Shown: in pieces, positions 1 to 12,671 of the stretch
Position numbering within the stretch: the stretch's first letter is position 1
Layout of the letters: each line of letters opens with the position of its first letter
Source: Stropharia rugosoannulata
Lineage: Eukaryota > Basidiomycota > Agaricomycetes > Agaricales > Strophariaceae
DNA: 64,000 nucleotides
Direction of reading: 5' to 3'
Assembly (NCBI GenBank): GCA_028532985.1
Contig: JANCIK010000005.1
Location: forward strand, 1,990,501 to 2,054,500
Program-made: the position numbers and the translations under genes
The notes under the pieces: generated by a model
Told to the model about the DNA's origin: nothing
Seen by the model: only the letters and a program-made list of their open reading frames with translations
Databases searched by the model: none

Positions 1-1412
<1,412 letters not shown>

Positions 1413-1704
1413 GTCTATCGTCTAGGATTGATCCGTTAACGAGTGAAGGCTATAGATGAGGGTAGGGTGTAAGTAAATGATTTGGAATTGGCGTCCGACT
1501 GTGAGGCGACGCGTCAGTCTTCCGGATTAGGAAACTTGCCTCAACTCCGCTTGCGCCGCGTGACTGCATTCAATCGTGTCGCAGTCGTCACTGAAAGGTT
1601 AATGATTATTCATAACCAATTTGTAACTGCTACTTCAGTACTTGCCTCCCAAACCTTGAACTGAATTAGACGCACCTGCAAACACGAAGCTCTAATTCTC
1701 CCTC

Positions 1705-3013
1705 ATGGAACCTGTGAGGACGCCGTTGACCGCTAGTTCCCAGTTTATTCAAGCTGGTATGTGTACCAACCGGTTTGGATTGGCTATCCGTTGCACTAAA
1801 CATATGGCGTTTGCAGATGACGACGACGATGACCTTGACGAGGAGAACATACCTAGCTTTACTCACCCCGGACTTGCCCAATCTCCTGTAGCAGATAAAG
1901 GGAAAAATCGTGCTACGTATATAGCTGAACAATTGACCCCATCATCTGGACCTTCGGTGTCTGGTAATATTGGTACATCAGCTCCAGGCGGAAACCGTTC
2001 TGCAAACAGACAAACTTTGGGTGGAGTTCAGGTTGAGACAAGGTTATCATTCTCTGCTTTGATGGTGTATAATACTTAGCATTTGCTGTAGATTTTCTGG
2101 GGGTGACACGCTGGATGAACCAGTGACCACGACAATTGTGGGTTGCCTATGCTATTTACTCGCGCACAGGGTATTCAATCACATCATTAGGCCCGCGATT
2201 TGAAATCCATATATACCAAGTTAGTGCAAGTTCTATACCCGAGCAAATCTGGCGGTCGCGAAGTCCTAAGGTATTTTTCATTTGTCGCCCTATACTTTGT
2301 TTATTGACTACATTATGGCCAGAGATTGGGATTTGTGGGGACCTTTGCTACTTTGTCTTCTTCTAGGAATTATGCTCAGTGTCAATGTCAGTCATTTCAG
2401 GCATTTAGGTGATCTCCATTCACGACGGTTGTCATCAGGCTCCACCTACGCAAGCTTTGGGCGTCTTCACTAGTATCATCGTCATTTGTTCTTTAGGAGC
2501 CCTCGCTGTGACGATTCAAGCTAAGGTTTGCACCTGGATCCTATAGTTTACAGTTATCTGACCATTTTACAGCTCCTCGGAGGACGAGTGTAAGCATTTC
2601 ATGGTAACGTCCAAGTATTGGAAATTTACTGTCAACAGATCTTTTTTCCAGGGTCTTTGTGTTCTTGGCTACTGCATAGCTCCTCTTGACGTCGCTGCAT
2701 TAATCTCATGTTTTGTGCGAGTCATATGGGTGCGCGCGCCTGTAGCACTGTTAGGTTGGGCGTGGAGCATATGGGGTATACCATTTCATTTTCATAGACA
2801 ATCACATAACTGACTGAGGCTTTCTACGGGGGGGGGTTATTTTTTACCAGCTTCCGTCAACTTTTTGGATGGCACGAAAATTGCTCAGCCTCGCATTCTT
2901 TTGGCTGTATATCCGCTCCTGTAAGCACATTCCTAATAGTACTTGTCAACACTTCTCATATGTTCTTTAGTCTATTCTACTTTGTTCTGGCGTGGATGAT
3001 TTTGATTCAGTAA
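1705..3013 (+). CDS. Yip1-domain Golgi/ER membrane protein (YIPF6/Yip4-like)
   Basis: Ten exons (1705-1756, 1817-2042, 2092-2137, 2191-2270, 2323-2386, 2439-2525, 2573-2589, 2639-2775, 2851-2920, 2971-3013) give 822 nt, 273 aa. The N-terminus is cytosolic and acidic (run of Asp and Glu after residue 17). It is followed by the family signature GGDTLDEPVTTTI, then ARDLKSIYTKLVQVLYP and five hydrophobic segments, the first beginning DWDLWGPLLLCLLLGIML and the last ending VLAWMILIQ. Yip family proteins bind Rab GTPases and act in vesicle biogenesis at the Golgi. The 60-nt first intron (1757-1816) has no stop and keeps frame, so its removal is inferred from good GTATGT donor, CTAAA branch and CAG acceptor. 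A 17-nt exon (2573-2589) is needed to restore LLGGRVSFFQG. The family call is firm; the exact orthologue (Yip4 or Yip5) is less so. Confidence 0.88.
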
Positions 3014-3684
3014 TACCCTTCAACAGGACCTTGATGTCCATAATCATCATTCATGCTTTTGAAAAATCTCATAGCTGTCAAGAGATCGGATTCCAGTTAC
3101 TACTTTACACTCGGAGGAGGTGCCTCTTCAATGTTAATGTTTACTCTGCATCAAGCACAAGGGTGACAGGTTCATTTGGAATCTCTGGGACAAGAGTAAG
3201 GGCGTTGCAGTGCCATTTGTAAGGTGTCGGTAATAAGCATAACCTCTTCATATTACGCGTTGTATGTAGTACTGGGTACGATGTAATGACACAGGCCGAA
3301 CACCGCTTTGGGTCCGGTGTACGTCATAAGGTAATCGTAATCATGACAGGAGAAACGGACACGGGGGGATATTGGTGATACAAGTCGACTTAATCAACAT
3401 GAAAGTGTGGTACGAAGATTAGCGGTGGAAAAGAAGGCTAGTCGTGAAGATGTCATCAGGGGAGACAGTTACACTCTTCGAATCCATTGAAGACTTGAAA
3501 CGTTGGTTCCTTCAGGTGCAGTTTTGTTTATTGCCTGTCCGTTACAAGATTCTAAATGCTGACTTCGTGCATGTTCCGCGACCAAGTTAAAGTAACATAG
3601 TTATTATAAACGCTAGAGTTGTCCGGGACCATACTCTTGTTCACGGTTCTATACAAATAATAGTGCTTTGGATACATATACTTA
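3014..3684. other. Intergenic, no gene recognised
   Basis: This stretch lies between the converging ends of the Yip gene (plus) and the DUF1295 gene (minus), so it probably holds both 3' untranslated regions. Open frames here are short and show no family motif. Confidence 0.5.
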
Positions 3685-4928
3685 TCAAGCACATACAGAT
3701 CCCCAAGGCCAAAAAACGGGCACGGACCTTTATTCAGAAATCTTTCAGCTTCAGCAAGATGCGAAAGATTACCGTTAGACGTACTGTTTATAAGACAGCC
3801 ACAGTGGATCCGATCCGAATTTTTCATCCCCTGCACGCTGCAAAGGGGGGACACCAGATACCTTGATTGAAAGGGTAATTATCGACGGGTATGAGTACTG
3901 GTGTGTGTGAAGTCAACTGGCTCATAACCTTACATAGCGAAGTAGCCAGTAAGTGAATAGTGGACTTGCTGCGGCCAAACAAACTATTGGTGTGGATTGC
4001 TGCAATGCTCTGGTAGACAGTACCCATATCCCTGTCCATATACCTACTTCACCAACGTAACTTCCCGATAATCAGGCTCAAAAGAGTATATTTGAGATAT
4101 ATAGTCTAGACTCACTTAGGGTGACGGCTAATGCTCCAAAGTCCAGACGAAATGAACTTTTCATCGTGTTCTTTGTTTTCTTTGGCTCTCCTCCACTGTG
4201 CTTTTTGCCGATCTGCCACAATTTCGAATAAAAGTGAACCTGCATATATGGACAAGCCCAGAAAATCTCTTCGTCCTAGCCCAGGATGGCTACTTGACGC
4301 TAGAGCATTACAAAAGAAGACAGGGAGTCCGACAATAGTAATCCAAGTCGCTTTAAAGGACTCAGGACTCAGGAGTCTTGGCTGGATGAAATTTAAAAAT
4401 ACGTGCCCTGTGCCACCCAAAAGAATGCAAACTCTTTGGGCTGTTTTTTTATATCTTTGAAGCGTGAATCTCCGCCAGCATTAATGGCCCTCTTGAGAGC
4501 AAATAAGCATAGAACAAGTATGTGAGATCAAACCAACCATAGCAAGAAATGTACCAAGACGGAAGGACCATAACCCAACGGCGCAGGAAAGCAAAATCTG
4601 TCTGGGGGCAAAAGAATTAAATTTGGACAGTGGACCAGGGATTCCATCCCAATATTTGGCTTTGAATGAGGGATAATACAGAGAAACCGCTGTTGTAGAT
4701 AGCCAGCCTATTGCACCACAAAGATCATAGAACTTGTCATTTTGCTGAGGGACAAAAACACTGGCAAATACTGCAGTATCAAGAGCGGGAGAGGGTATTC
4801 AGGAGGGTATCCAGACGGCCAGTAACCAGTAAACATCTATATTGGAAATCAAGCGGGATGACAAGCTTACGTGCTTGCAAAGCATATGCACTGGCAATTG
4901 TGGGGACCAGGCGAGATAAGACAGGCAT
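3685..4928 (-). CDS. DUF1295 / steroid 5-alpha-reductase-like integral membrane protein
   Basis: The protein belongs to the DUF1295 family, related to the C-terminal domain of 3-oxo-5-alpha-steroid 4-dehydrogenases; its substrate is unknown. Exons read on the minus strand: 4871-4928 (MPVLSRLVPTIASAYALQA), 4538-4770, about 4400-4491, about 4116-4370, 3934-4060, 3785-3861, 3685-3727. Diagnostic motifs are LGTFLAMRAINAGGDSRF, ADRQKAQWRRAKENKEHDE, FISSGLWSISRHP-NYVGE and VSGVPPLQRAGDEKFG, and the end is VPVFWPWGSVCA. Several hydrophobic segments fit a multi-pass ER membrane protein. The junction after FFWVAQGT is unclear: no standard donor/acceptor pair gives the family-like FFWVAQ-TW reading in frame, and the local duplication TCCTGAGTCCTGAG complicates it. 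Either a very short intron is used or there is a small lesion. The family is sure, that one junction is not. Confidence 0.8.
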
Positions 4929-5566
4929 AGGAGCAATGGGGTGAAAAATGGAGTTGCGTGCAGGCGTTGTGGTTTCAGCTGGTTGCAAGCTTTTAAGAGG
5001 TGTCACAAATGCCCGTCGGCAAGCAGTATTGCAAGACAAAAACAAGGTGCAACAAATGAGTTAATTTTGTGTGACAGGTTAACGTGTGTGACCATTACTC
5101 CGTTTACCTTCCTCATCGACGCCGACAACGACGAATCTACGTCTATTTTACAACTTTTACGCTCATTCCTAGCCTTTACAACGCAAGCGGTTTTCTTTAT
5201 ATCTGTTCTTTTCTCTTTTACTTCCTATCTGTGAGTTGGTTTGATTTGTGCAGGATATATTCCTCTATTTGATGTGAATCTTATGTATACCAATAAAAGA
5301 TTTCTCAACCCGGAGAAAAATTGACTGTTTCGTGAAGTAAGTAAGGGATCATCGGTGTTTTTCGGTCTTGTCCCTTTCTACATATCTTCACATTATAGAT
5401 GACGGCTTCTACAGGTTCTCCCGCTCAGATATTTCTGCGAAGTGCAGACCTATCTCAGGGTCATTTTCAACACGATCTCATTGTGCAACAAGTTTCTGCG
5501 GAAGTCAACAGATAAAATCTAGCCGAATATATCTACATTCCTGTTTGGTCATATTCAAAGCTCGCC
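4929..5566. other. Intergenic between divergent genes
   Basis: This is the shared upstream region of the DUF1295 gene (minus) and the AT-hook gene (plus). It is rich in pyrimidine tracts (for example 5200-5220), as expected near fungal transcription starts. No convincing coding frame or RNA gene was seen. Confidence 0.5.
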
Positions 5567-7513
5567 ATGGACAATCCACAGCATTATCAACCTTTATCCC
5601 ATGCTCTTCATCCGCCGTCTAGTAATGTGTTGACCAGGGGTCATAACAGTCATTATGGAAATTCACATCATCCATCATATGAGGATGTGCAGAATCAGAC
5701 GACCCAAAATGGACAAAGAGGGGATGAAGACGAAGAGGACGAAGAGGATGATGACGACGAAGGACTCGTCGAAGAACAGTTGAACCAGAACGACGTTGAG
5801 ATGCATGGGAGTGAACAAGCATCTCCTCAACCATCTAGGTAGTATATTATCTATTAATCCTGTCGTTGTACTGACCCAGTAATTCAGTTCCGCAGACCCA
5901 CATGCGTCTATCCATGCTCCCCAACATAGTGAACCGACATCGCCTGCCCAGGAGCCGAAACGAAGGCCAGGGAGACCCCGGGGAAGCAAGAACCGCCGCC
6001 CACGCTTAGGTGCTGCAAAACATGAAACCCAGTTCTACTACCATCCCACTGCCTCTACTTCTACTCCGGCAGAGGCTTCTACATCAGTCTCTACACCCCA
6101 ACACCCCAACATCAGCCCACAAAATCAACATTACTATGAGTTTCAATGGCGTGTGCTCAACCTTTGTGCCGAATTCTACGGAGCTGCCGAAGAGTTGGTG
6201 GTAAGTTTGTCGTCCACCCAAAGTCTTCAATGGTTATGTAGTAATTATTATACCAGAAAGGAACTTCACCCTTGGTGATTGCTCAGTGTTATAGCATGGG
6301 CCCTGGGGCTAAGGTCGATCCATTAGTCATGCTAGCAGAAGCGAAGAGAATATGCGACACATTGGTATGCTCGATAATTTGTAGACCTCCTGCCGTTTTA
6401 ATGTGATCTCGTTGAAGCTATCAAATCCTGCCCAACTTATCACAAATCCTCCCGCCCCTGTTTATCCGATGTTACCTCCCCTTTATCATCATGTTGCTCC
6501 TCCAAGCATTTCCCACCCATCCAGTACACCCTCTGTTCCCCCCAATGCTTCCAACGTGATCACAAATCCTCAGACTTTCGTAGTACCGCTTGGAGTACAA
6601 CCCACCGGTTATCCTCAATATCCTATATATGCCGCTCCTCCAGGACAATATCCTGCAGCACCTTACTATCAGTATCCAGCTGCATACGGGCAACCTGGAT
6701 ACTATCCTCCTCCAGCCCAACCGATGGCTCCAACAGGTGCACCTATAATAGTACAGGCCCCTGCTCAACAATCCGCGCCCCAACCTTCGGCGACTATGAC
6801 GACTATAACGAGTACAACAGCTACAAGCGGAACAGTCATTGGGAACCAGGGCGCTTGGTCAGAAGAGGAGACAGAAAGGCTCAAGAAACTGACAGAGGAG
6901 AGTCGTTCCAAAGGACCATCCGGAGAAATTGATTGGGACTGGGTAATACAGGAATGGGGGATCAGCAGAACAAGGTAAATCAGCCCCGAGGTACAGCCAC
7001 TTTCTCTTTTCTGAAATGGTCTACAGGCATCAAATACTGATCAAAGCTACCAACATGGGGCTGAAAGAGAGTTCTACACGAGGAATGAAGCGCCGACGGG
7101 ATATCGAGGAAACGGTTGGCAATGCTGCTCCCATGGCTTCCCTTCAGCATCCTGCAACTAGTGTCCCAACTATGCCCTCTCCGGAGCAGAGCAATAGTCA
7201 GCCTGCTTCCACACCAGCAGCCTCTCCAGCTTTGCAAAACCAACAGCAGCCGGCTGCTTCGAAAGCACCTTTGAGCTCATCGGCCACTCCAGCTCTCCCA
7301 TGGCCTATGCCGACTATGGCTGTCAACACTCCATCCCCTGTTCTGTCTGCAAGCAGCAATGCTCATGACCAGCAACGGTCAAATTACTATCGTCCTCGGC
7401 CTAGCCAAGATCCGTCTTCTAAAGCTCCGCAGGCTCCTGTCCAACATCCATTCATGTATACACCGTCTGGTCAAATGCCGACAAACCTGCGAGCTGCAGA
7501 AAGTGGAAAATGA
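5567..7513 (+). CDS. AT-hook nuclear protein with C-terminal Myb/SANT-like segment
   Basis: Five exons (5567-5838, 5888-6200, 6257-6364, 6418-6974, 7027-7513) give 1737 nt, 578 aa. In order the protein shows a Gln/His-rich start, an acidic run (GDEDEEDEEDDDDEG, near residues 50-65), a classic AT-hook (KRRPGRPRGSKNRRPR, near 110-130), a helical segment FQWRVLNLCAEFYGAAEELV, a Pro/Tyr-rich low-complexity stretch (about 240-340), and a tryptophan-spaced segment beginning WSEEETERLKKLTEES and running to WDWVIQEWGISRTRHQ (about 377-420), which resembles a Myb/SANT-type DNA-binding fold. A basic patch GMKRRRDIEE and a Ser/Pro/Gln tail follow. The architecture suggests a chromatin or transcription factor. 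The start has a strong context (GCCATGG). I do not recognise a named orthologue, and the SANT assignment is an inference from spacing of aromatic residues. Confidence 0.75.
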
Positions 7514-8103
7514 AAATGAATTGCATGAAGCAACTTGTTGCGACTGGCCCAGTTCTCTGTCTTACGCTCGAACGTGTCACCAATTTATCATTACTTTGTG
7601 TCCGAATCCCTGTGTTAAACATGCAGCTGAACGTATTCGCGTTGTGTTCCTGTAAAGTATAGTTTAACATATACCCTTATCTTGTAGTTTTGTTATTATT
7701 AATTAGGACATGAAAATCTCTACATGAAAGTAGTGTTAACTTAACGGAGGCCTTTGCAGATAGTAACTAGAAGGAGTATAATTGTTATTAGCGCTCTAGT
7801 GATACACAGATGAAAATACAGCTTTAATCTTTCACAGTTCACTCAAGCAGCCTTCCAGGAAAAATAGGTCATTCCCAGGGCTCCCAAAAACGGTCTAACG
7901 AGGTTGTTGAACCCAGGGTTTTCTATGTGGCGAAGGCAAGGCCAGGATCATCACATGCACATGCACGTTTTAGCCAACGTGACTGATGCTCTCTACTCAT
8001 ACTTCATTGAGCGCTCTCCAGAATTGACTTGCATACAACGCGCTCACCGACATAATCATCATCACATTCTACTAGCTCTCTGCTTTCTGCAAATTGTCAT
8101 TTC
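7514..8103. other. Intergenic, no gene recognised
   Basis: AT-rich region holding the 3' end of the AT-hook gene and the promoter of the VPS51 gene. Short open frames have no recognisable motif. Confidence 0.5.
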
Positions 8104-8857
8104 ATGCTAATGGCAACCAATCCCACTCGAGTTTCGTCGATATCTCGACCACCTCCTTCACCGCTGCGCGCAACGGCGCCTACTCAAACCTTATCAACTA
8201 GTTCCTCTTCGACTTCAATAGCATCCACAGTTCCTGTAGCAGCTCCGAAGCGCTCAGTGTCATCCTCAACACCTCCGCCTGGACAGAAAACGCGGGCCAG
8301 AGATCTTCTACGGAAACATTATGGATTAGGCGTTGGACCTCCTCCTCCTCGACCCGGGAATACCATGGATCCAATGGACTTGAGTGAGTCATATATCATC
8401 TCTCTAGTACTAATAATAATTGATGCCTACGTCAGATTCTCCAGCGTTCGACGCGAAAAGCTACTACGAACAGCTAATTACGACTTCATCACTGCCGTCC
8501 TTGCTGAAGCGAGAAAACGAGCTCCTCAGCGGTGAGTTCTCATAGGTGCTTTCGCCACAATCAGTTGAGTTACACTACATCCTCAGAAATCCGACAATTG
8601 GACAGCGAGCGCCAATCATTGGTCTATAATCACCACCATGAACTCATTGCAGCCAGCGACACTATTTCCGCAGTAAGAGTTTTCTACTATGTTGTATATT
8701 ATGACAACTCTTAATCTACGTTACGTAGATGAAAACCAGAGCAGAAAGCCTCGACGGAGACCTGGATCTTTTGAGAGCTGCTTTCTCAGAGATTTCTAGG
8801 TTGACAGCTGAAGTTTCTGCGGAGACCTTGAATGAAGAACCCACAACAAACCGATAA
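8104..8857 (+). CDS. VPS51: Vps51, small subunit of the GARP tethering complex
   Basis: Vps51 is part of the GARP complex, which tethers endosome-derived vesicles at the trans-Golgi network and links to the SNARE Tlg1. Four exons (8104-8383, 8436-8531, 8587-8672, 8729-8857) give 591 nt, 196 aa, close to the short fungal form (about 160-200 aa). A Ser/Pro-rich N-terminus is followed by the conserved core RARDLLRKHYGLGVGPP, then SPAFDAKSYYEQLITTSSL, LLKRENELLSEIRQLDSER, NHHHELIAASDTISAMKTR and a coiled-coil end SEISRLTAEVSAETLNEE. The core matches the Vps51/Exo84/COG N-terminal helical bundle family. ATG codons at 8104 and 8110 are both possible starts. No catalytic function is expected. Confidence 0.9.
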
Positions 8858-10464
8858 ACGACAACATACATAATACCCGACTCAATTCGACTTCTACGGC
8901 ATGTTAACTCTTAGTTATCTGGACGTCATTGAACAATTGAAGACCTATACACAACAATTTAATGAACAGCTTGCGGTCTCTTCAACTCAGATCGACTTCA
9001 CTCCTACTCTGTGCTGCGAGATTCGAACCTCTGACTTGCGGCTTCCAAATCAATTAGTCAAAAGAGCTAATTGCTTTATGTATCCTTTCGAGATGCATCG
9101 GCCTTGGTTTGACGAGCTGGTGTTGCTCAAGCCCACTTTATCGCGGAACCAAATTATTCATTCACGTTCAACAATGTCCTATACTAGCTGCTGCTGACTC
9201 TTATGGCGCTGTATCTTTGCAACATGGCGAAGGAAGAGTTTGCTTATGTCGATCTCCTCTTCTTCCCCGACTTTTCGGTTCTGCTTAGTAGTCATCTGAT
9301 TACCATTCTCCCAGCCAAGCCATAACGCTCTTGGAGGTTTAGTCTCGTCGTATTGTGTTCTGTGGCAATGTATTCAAGTGTATCTACTGAATGGCGAAGT
9401 TGCTGTTTATTATGGGTCCTTAGGAGGCCTAAAACTACCTTTTCAAGCTACAACACAGCTTCTGGCTCACAATGAGGATTGATATTTATCTTCTGTCTGC
9501 CAGCTGTACAATGAGAATTCAGTATATACATGCTACTCTATACTTAAAATAGTTGCCATATGATACGATACGTTTCATGCAACGAGGCGGGTTGTTTGAT
9601 GGCAGATTGAAATGTCACAACACCTCCATAGCTCCCGAGTCCCGACCTCGGAAATCCACAAGTTGAAGCTTGTAAAATAACAGAATATGGCTCGAGTATG
9701 TGGTATGTAGCTCAGAGCAGTGAAATATGGGATCTGCACTGCTCTTGATTGAGCCGCCTTTCTAGATCTATCACAAAGGATATTAAATAATCTTACCCGC
9801 CAGGTACGGAGTGCGTCAGTGGGCCTTCTTATCATGTAAATTTAGAAATGGTGGGAATACCATAACTTTCAACAGTCACTGCAAAGAAGCGGCGCATCAG
9901 TACCTTGTGCATGCCATGGTATGACTGTTGTAGGGCTCACAAATAATCAGGGCATATAGAAGCTTAGACTGTCGCTTTACTTCCATTGCAGAACTACAGC
10001 CTCAAGTTACAATGACCAAATGTATACATATAATGGTCTCCCTCAAGTTGCCAGCAATGATTTCTAAAAATACGGTCTCCTTATGACGGTGTGCAATTTT
10101 AAATTTAGTTCATTCAACTTGACTGACGAATTCATGTGCTTTCGAATAAACTCCTGTACACTATTCTTGCTCCTGCAACATTACAGCACGTACGTTTCTA
10201 TAAATGATTTATTTTTCTCATGAGCACCAGGCCACTGTGGTTGAACACCAGGTTTCTCTGGACCAAAAATGGATGGGTCCTAGCAGGTCCTGGCCCAACT
10301 AACCGATCATGATCGGCCATATGTTCCGCTCATCTTGTCATTCCTCCGCTTGGCGTGCCCACGTGACGTCAGAAAAAGTGGTCTGATGTGCAAAAAAGCA
10401 AGAATATAATAATACAAAGGATGACAACAGGAAGGTTGATTGCTTTGGCTTAGCCTCATCAACC
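8858..10464. other. Long intergenic stretch (1.6 kb), no gene recognised
   Basis: No open frame here carries a family motif. A tRNA T-arm-like word (GGTTCGAATC on the minus strand near 9018-9029) was seen, but the T stem and acceptor stem cannot be paired, so no tRNA is called. The right end should hold the ERG3 promoter. Confidence 0.45.
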
Positions 10465-11680
10465 ATGGACCTCGTTCTCGACATAGCAGACGAATATGTT
10501 CTTGATAAGGCATGGGCCTATCTTGTTCCTCTCTCAGCCTTTGCATCGTCGCCCGACGTCGTGCAGTCCTTGAACTCGACTGCCAAAACCCTGGCCTATT
10601 CAGCACCCTCCTCATCCTGGTCAAGATTGGTGTCGCACCTACCTCATCCTCCCTTCTCGTACAACGAATTCGCCTCCATATACTCGAATCCCACTTCCCA
10701 ACAACTTATTTCCGCATGGCCCCGGGACTATATACCGCGTCAAATATTATCGCTCTCACTCCTTACTTTGATCGGGATCCATGCCTTGTATTTCATCTTT
10801 GCTGGGCTTTCATACAAGTATATCTTCAACCATGACATGATGCTTCATCCTCGCTTCCTTAAAAATCAAGTTCGCCTTGAAATACAGACGAGCCTGAAAG
10901 CATTCCCCGTCATGACGCTGCTGACGCTGCCATGGTTCCAAGCGGAAGTTATGGGATATTCAAAATTATATGACGGCGTGGATACGTATGGCTATACATA
11001 TCTCTTTGCCTCGGTACCGCTGTAAGAAACCGTTTCTACCTCACATGAGCGTCCTTCGTAACTGACCATGTTATTCTAGTTATCTCCTGTTCACCGATTA
11101 CTGCATCTACTGGGTGCACCGGTGGCTGCATATACCCTTCATCTACAAGTATATCCACAAACCACATCATAAGTGGATTAGTGAGTATTCAACAAACCTG
11201 CCGTCGACATGGGACTCATAGTTATTTCAGTCCCTACCCCGTTCGGATCCCATGCGTTCCATCCCGTGGATGGTTATCTGCAGTCGGTGCCATACCACTT
11301 GTTCATCTTCATATTCCCTCTCCATCGGGTCCTATACCTTACACTATTTGTTTTGGTCAACTTCTGGAGTATCTTCGTGCGTGCATATTCATTAACGGTT
11401 GGATAGTGGAGACCTAACTCTTTACCAGATTCATGACTCTGACATGATTACTGGCCATATTTTTGAAAAAGCCATTAATGGACCTGCGCATCATACTCTA
11501 CATCACCTCTACTTCACCGTGAATTATGGTCAAGTAAGTTCTGTCTATTCAACTTTTGGTTCAGTCAGCTCATGTAATCTTTAGTACTTTACCTGGGCAG
11601 ATCGTGTCGGAGGCTCGTATCGCCAACCCGAATCACATCTTGATCCACTATTAGAAGTCAAGGCACTTAAAAAAGACTGA
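10465..11680 (+). CDS. ERG3: Delta7-sterol C-5 desaturase (ergosterol pathway)
   Basis: Erg3 inserts the C5-C6 double bond of episterol in the ER membrane, using a di-iron centre, oxygen and cytochrome b5. Five exons (10465-11021, 11080-11180, 11231-11376, 11429-11533, 11585-11680) give 1005 nt, 334 aa, the usual size. The fatty-acid hydroxylase histidine boxes are all present: HRWLH (about 198-202), HKPHHKW (about 212-218), [11 protein letters not shown] (about 226-236) and HHTLHH (about 288-293), with HDSDMITGH between the last two. Hydrophobic segments around [19 protein letters not shown] and [14 protein letters not shown] helices fit a membrane desaturase. The C-terminus [15 protein letters not shown] is typical of Erg3. 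It lies upstream of a P450 on the same strand, but 1 kb apart, so no functional link is implied. Very secure. Confidence 0.96.
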
Positions 11681-12671
11681 GTCGCAGTCGTACTTGATTT
11701 GTATAATATTTACTTACTAGAACTTCGATTTTCATGATAATCACGAGAATCTTCATGTACTGCCTCTAATTAATACTAACATAATGACGACGTACGATAT
11801 ACATTCTTGATTTGGCTTTACATGAATATTTTGCTGTCGGGGAGGCAATGTCTGTTCGTGTCTTGACATTACAGATGTGGCTATCGGGAGAACATGTAGG
11901 CGAAGGGTGACTGAGCGACGTACATGCTCGTCTCACTGAAAGCATACATAAACATCTGATACGAACTCTTTCAAGTACGTTGCCGTGATACTGTTTCGTC
12001 ACTCTTAGTAGATTATGTGCTAACACCGGTGTATCTGCAACAATAGAGGCGGCGAAGTATTTCAATGTTTTGGCATTATTTTAGCACAGATCGGAGACTC
12101 GCGTCTTCTTTTCACACGGATCCTCATTCAAGCTGCGCTTTCCTGCACCGTATTTCTTCCTGCAGGCTCTGGATAGAGGTAACTTGGAGTAGAGTCCCGC
12201 AGTATGACAGGCCTATCTAGCATATTTACTCCCGGTTCTGCTATGTGATCACAAGGTCTTTTCTGGGAACGGACATATTGAAGATGTTCTATGGGACTGC
12301 TGATATTACTCTCGTTCACTTGTTCATCACATTATTTCATTCATTTCGCTTGGTGGAGCGCTCAACCTCCCTATGTCCAGGTTACCGAACCTACGAACCC
12401 AGAACATCTTTGCCTCAACGGCGCAATTGGCTGATCAACTGATCTTTACTTATTGTCTGAACAGACCGATGCCCGAGTGGAAGATGCCTGCAAGAGCAGA
12501 AGCACATCATACACAACGGCATGTCGTGAACGCCTCACACCCTATAGCGTCAAAGAGTAAAAATAACCTTAGGTGATGATATATAGCACAGCAGACCCTG
12601 GCAGATCCAGGTATCGGTAGCGCGCAGCGAGCTACTTGAACCTCCTTCCTGCTCTAAATAGGCTTGTCAGC
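11681..12671. other. Intergenic, no gene recognised
   Basis: About 1 kb between ERG3 and the P450. Open frames are short and without motifs; the right end should hold the P450 promoter. Nothing else was seen. Confidence 0.45.

Noticed and set aside
9000..9085. Possible minus-strand tRNA with a GGTTCGAATC B-box-like word
   Set aside because: The T stem has mismatches on both sides of the loop, no 5' acceptor strand pairs with the 3' end, and no U33-containing anticodon loop can be placed.
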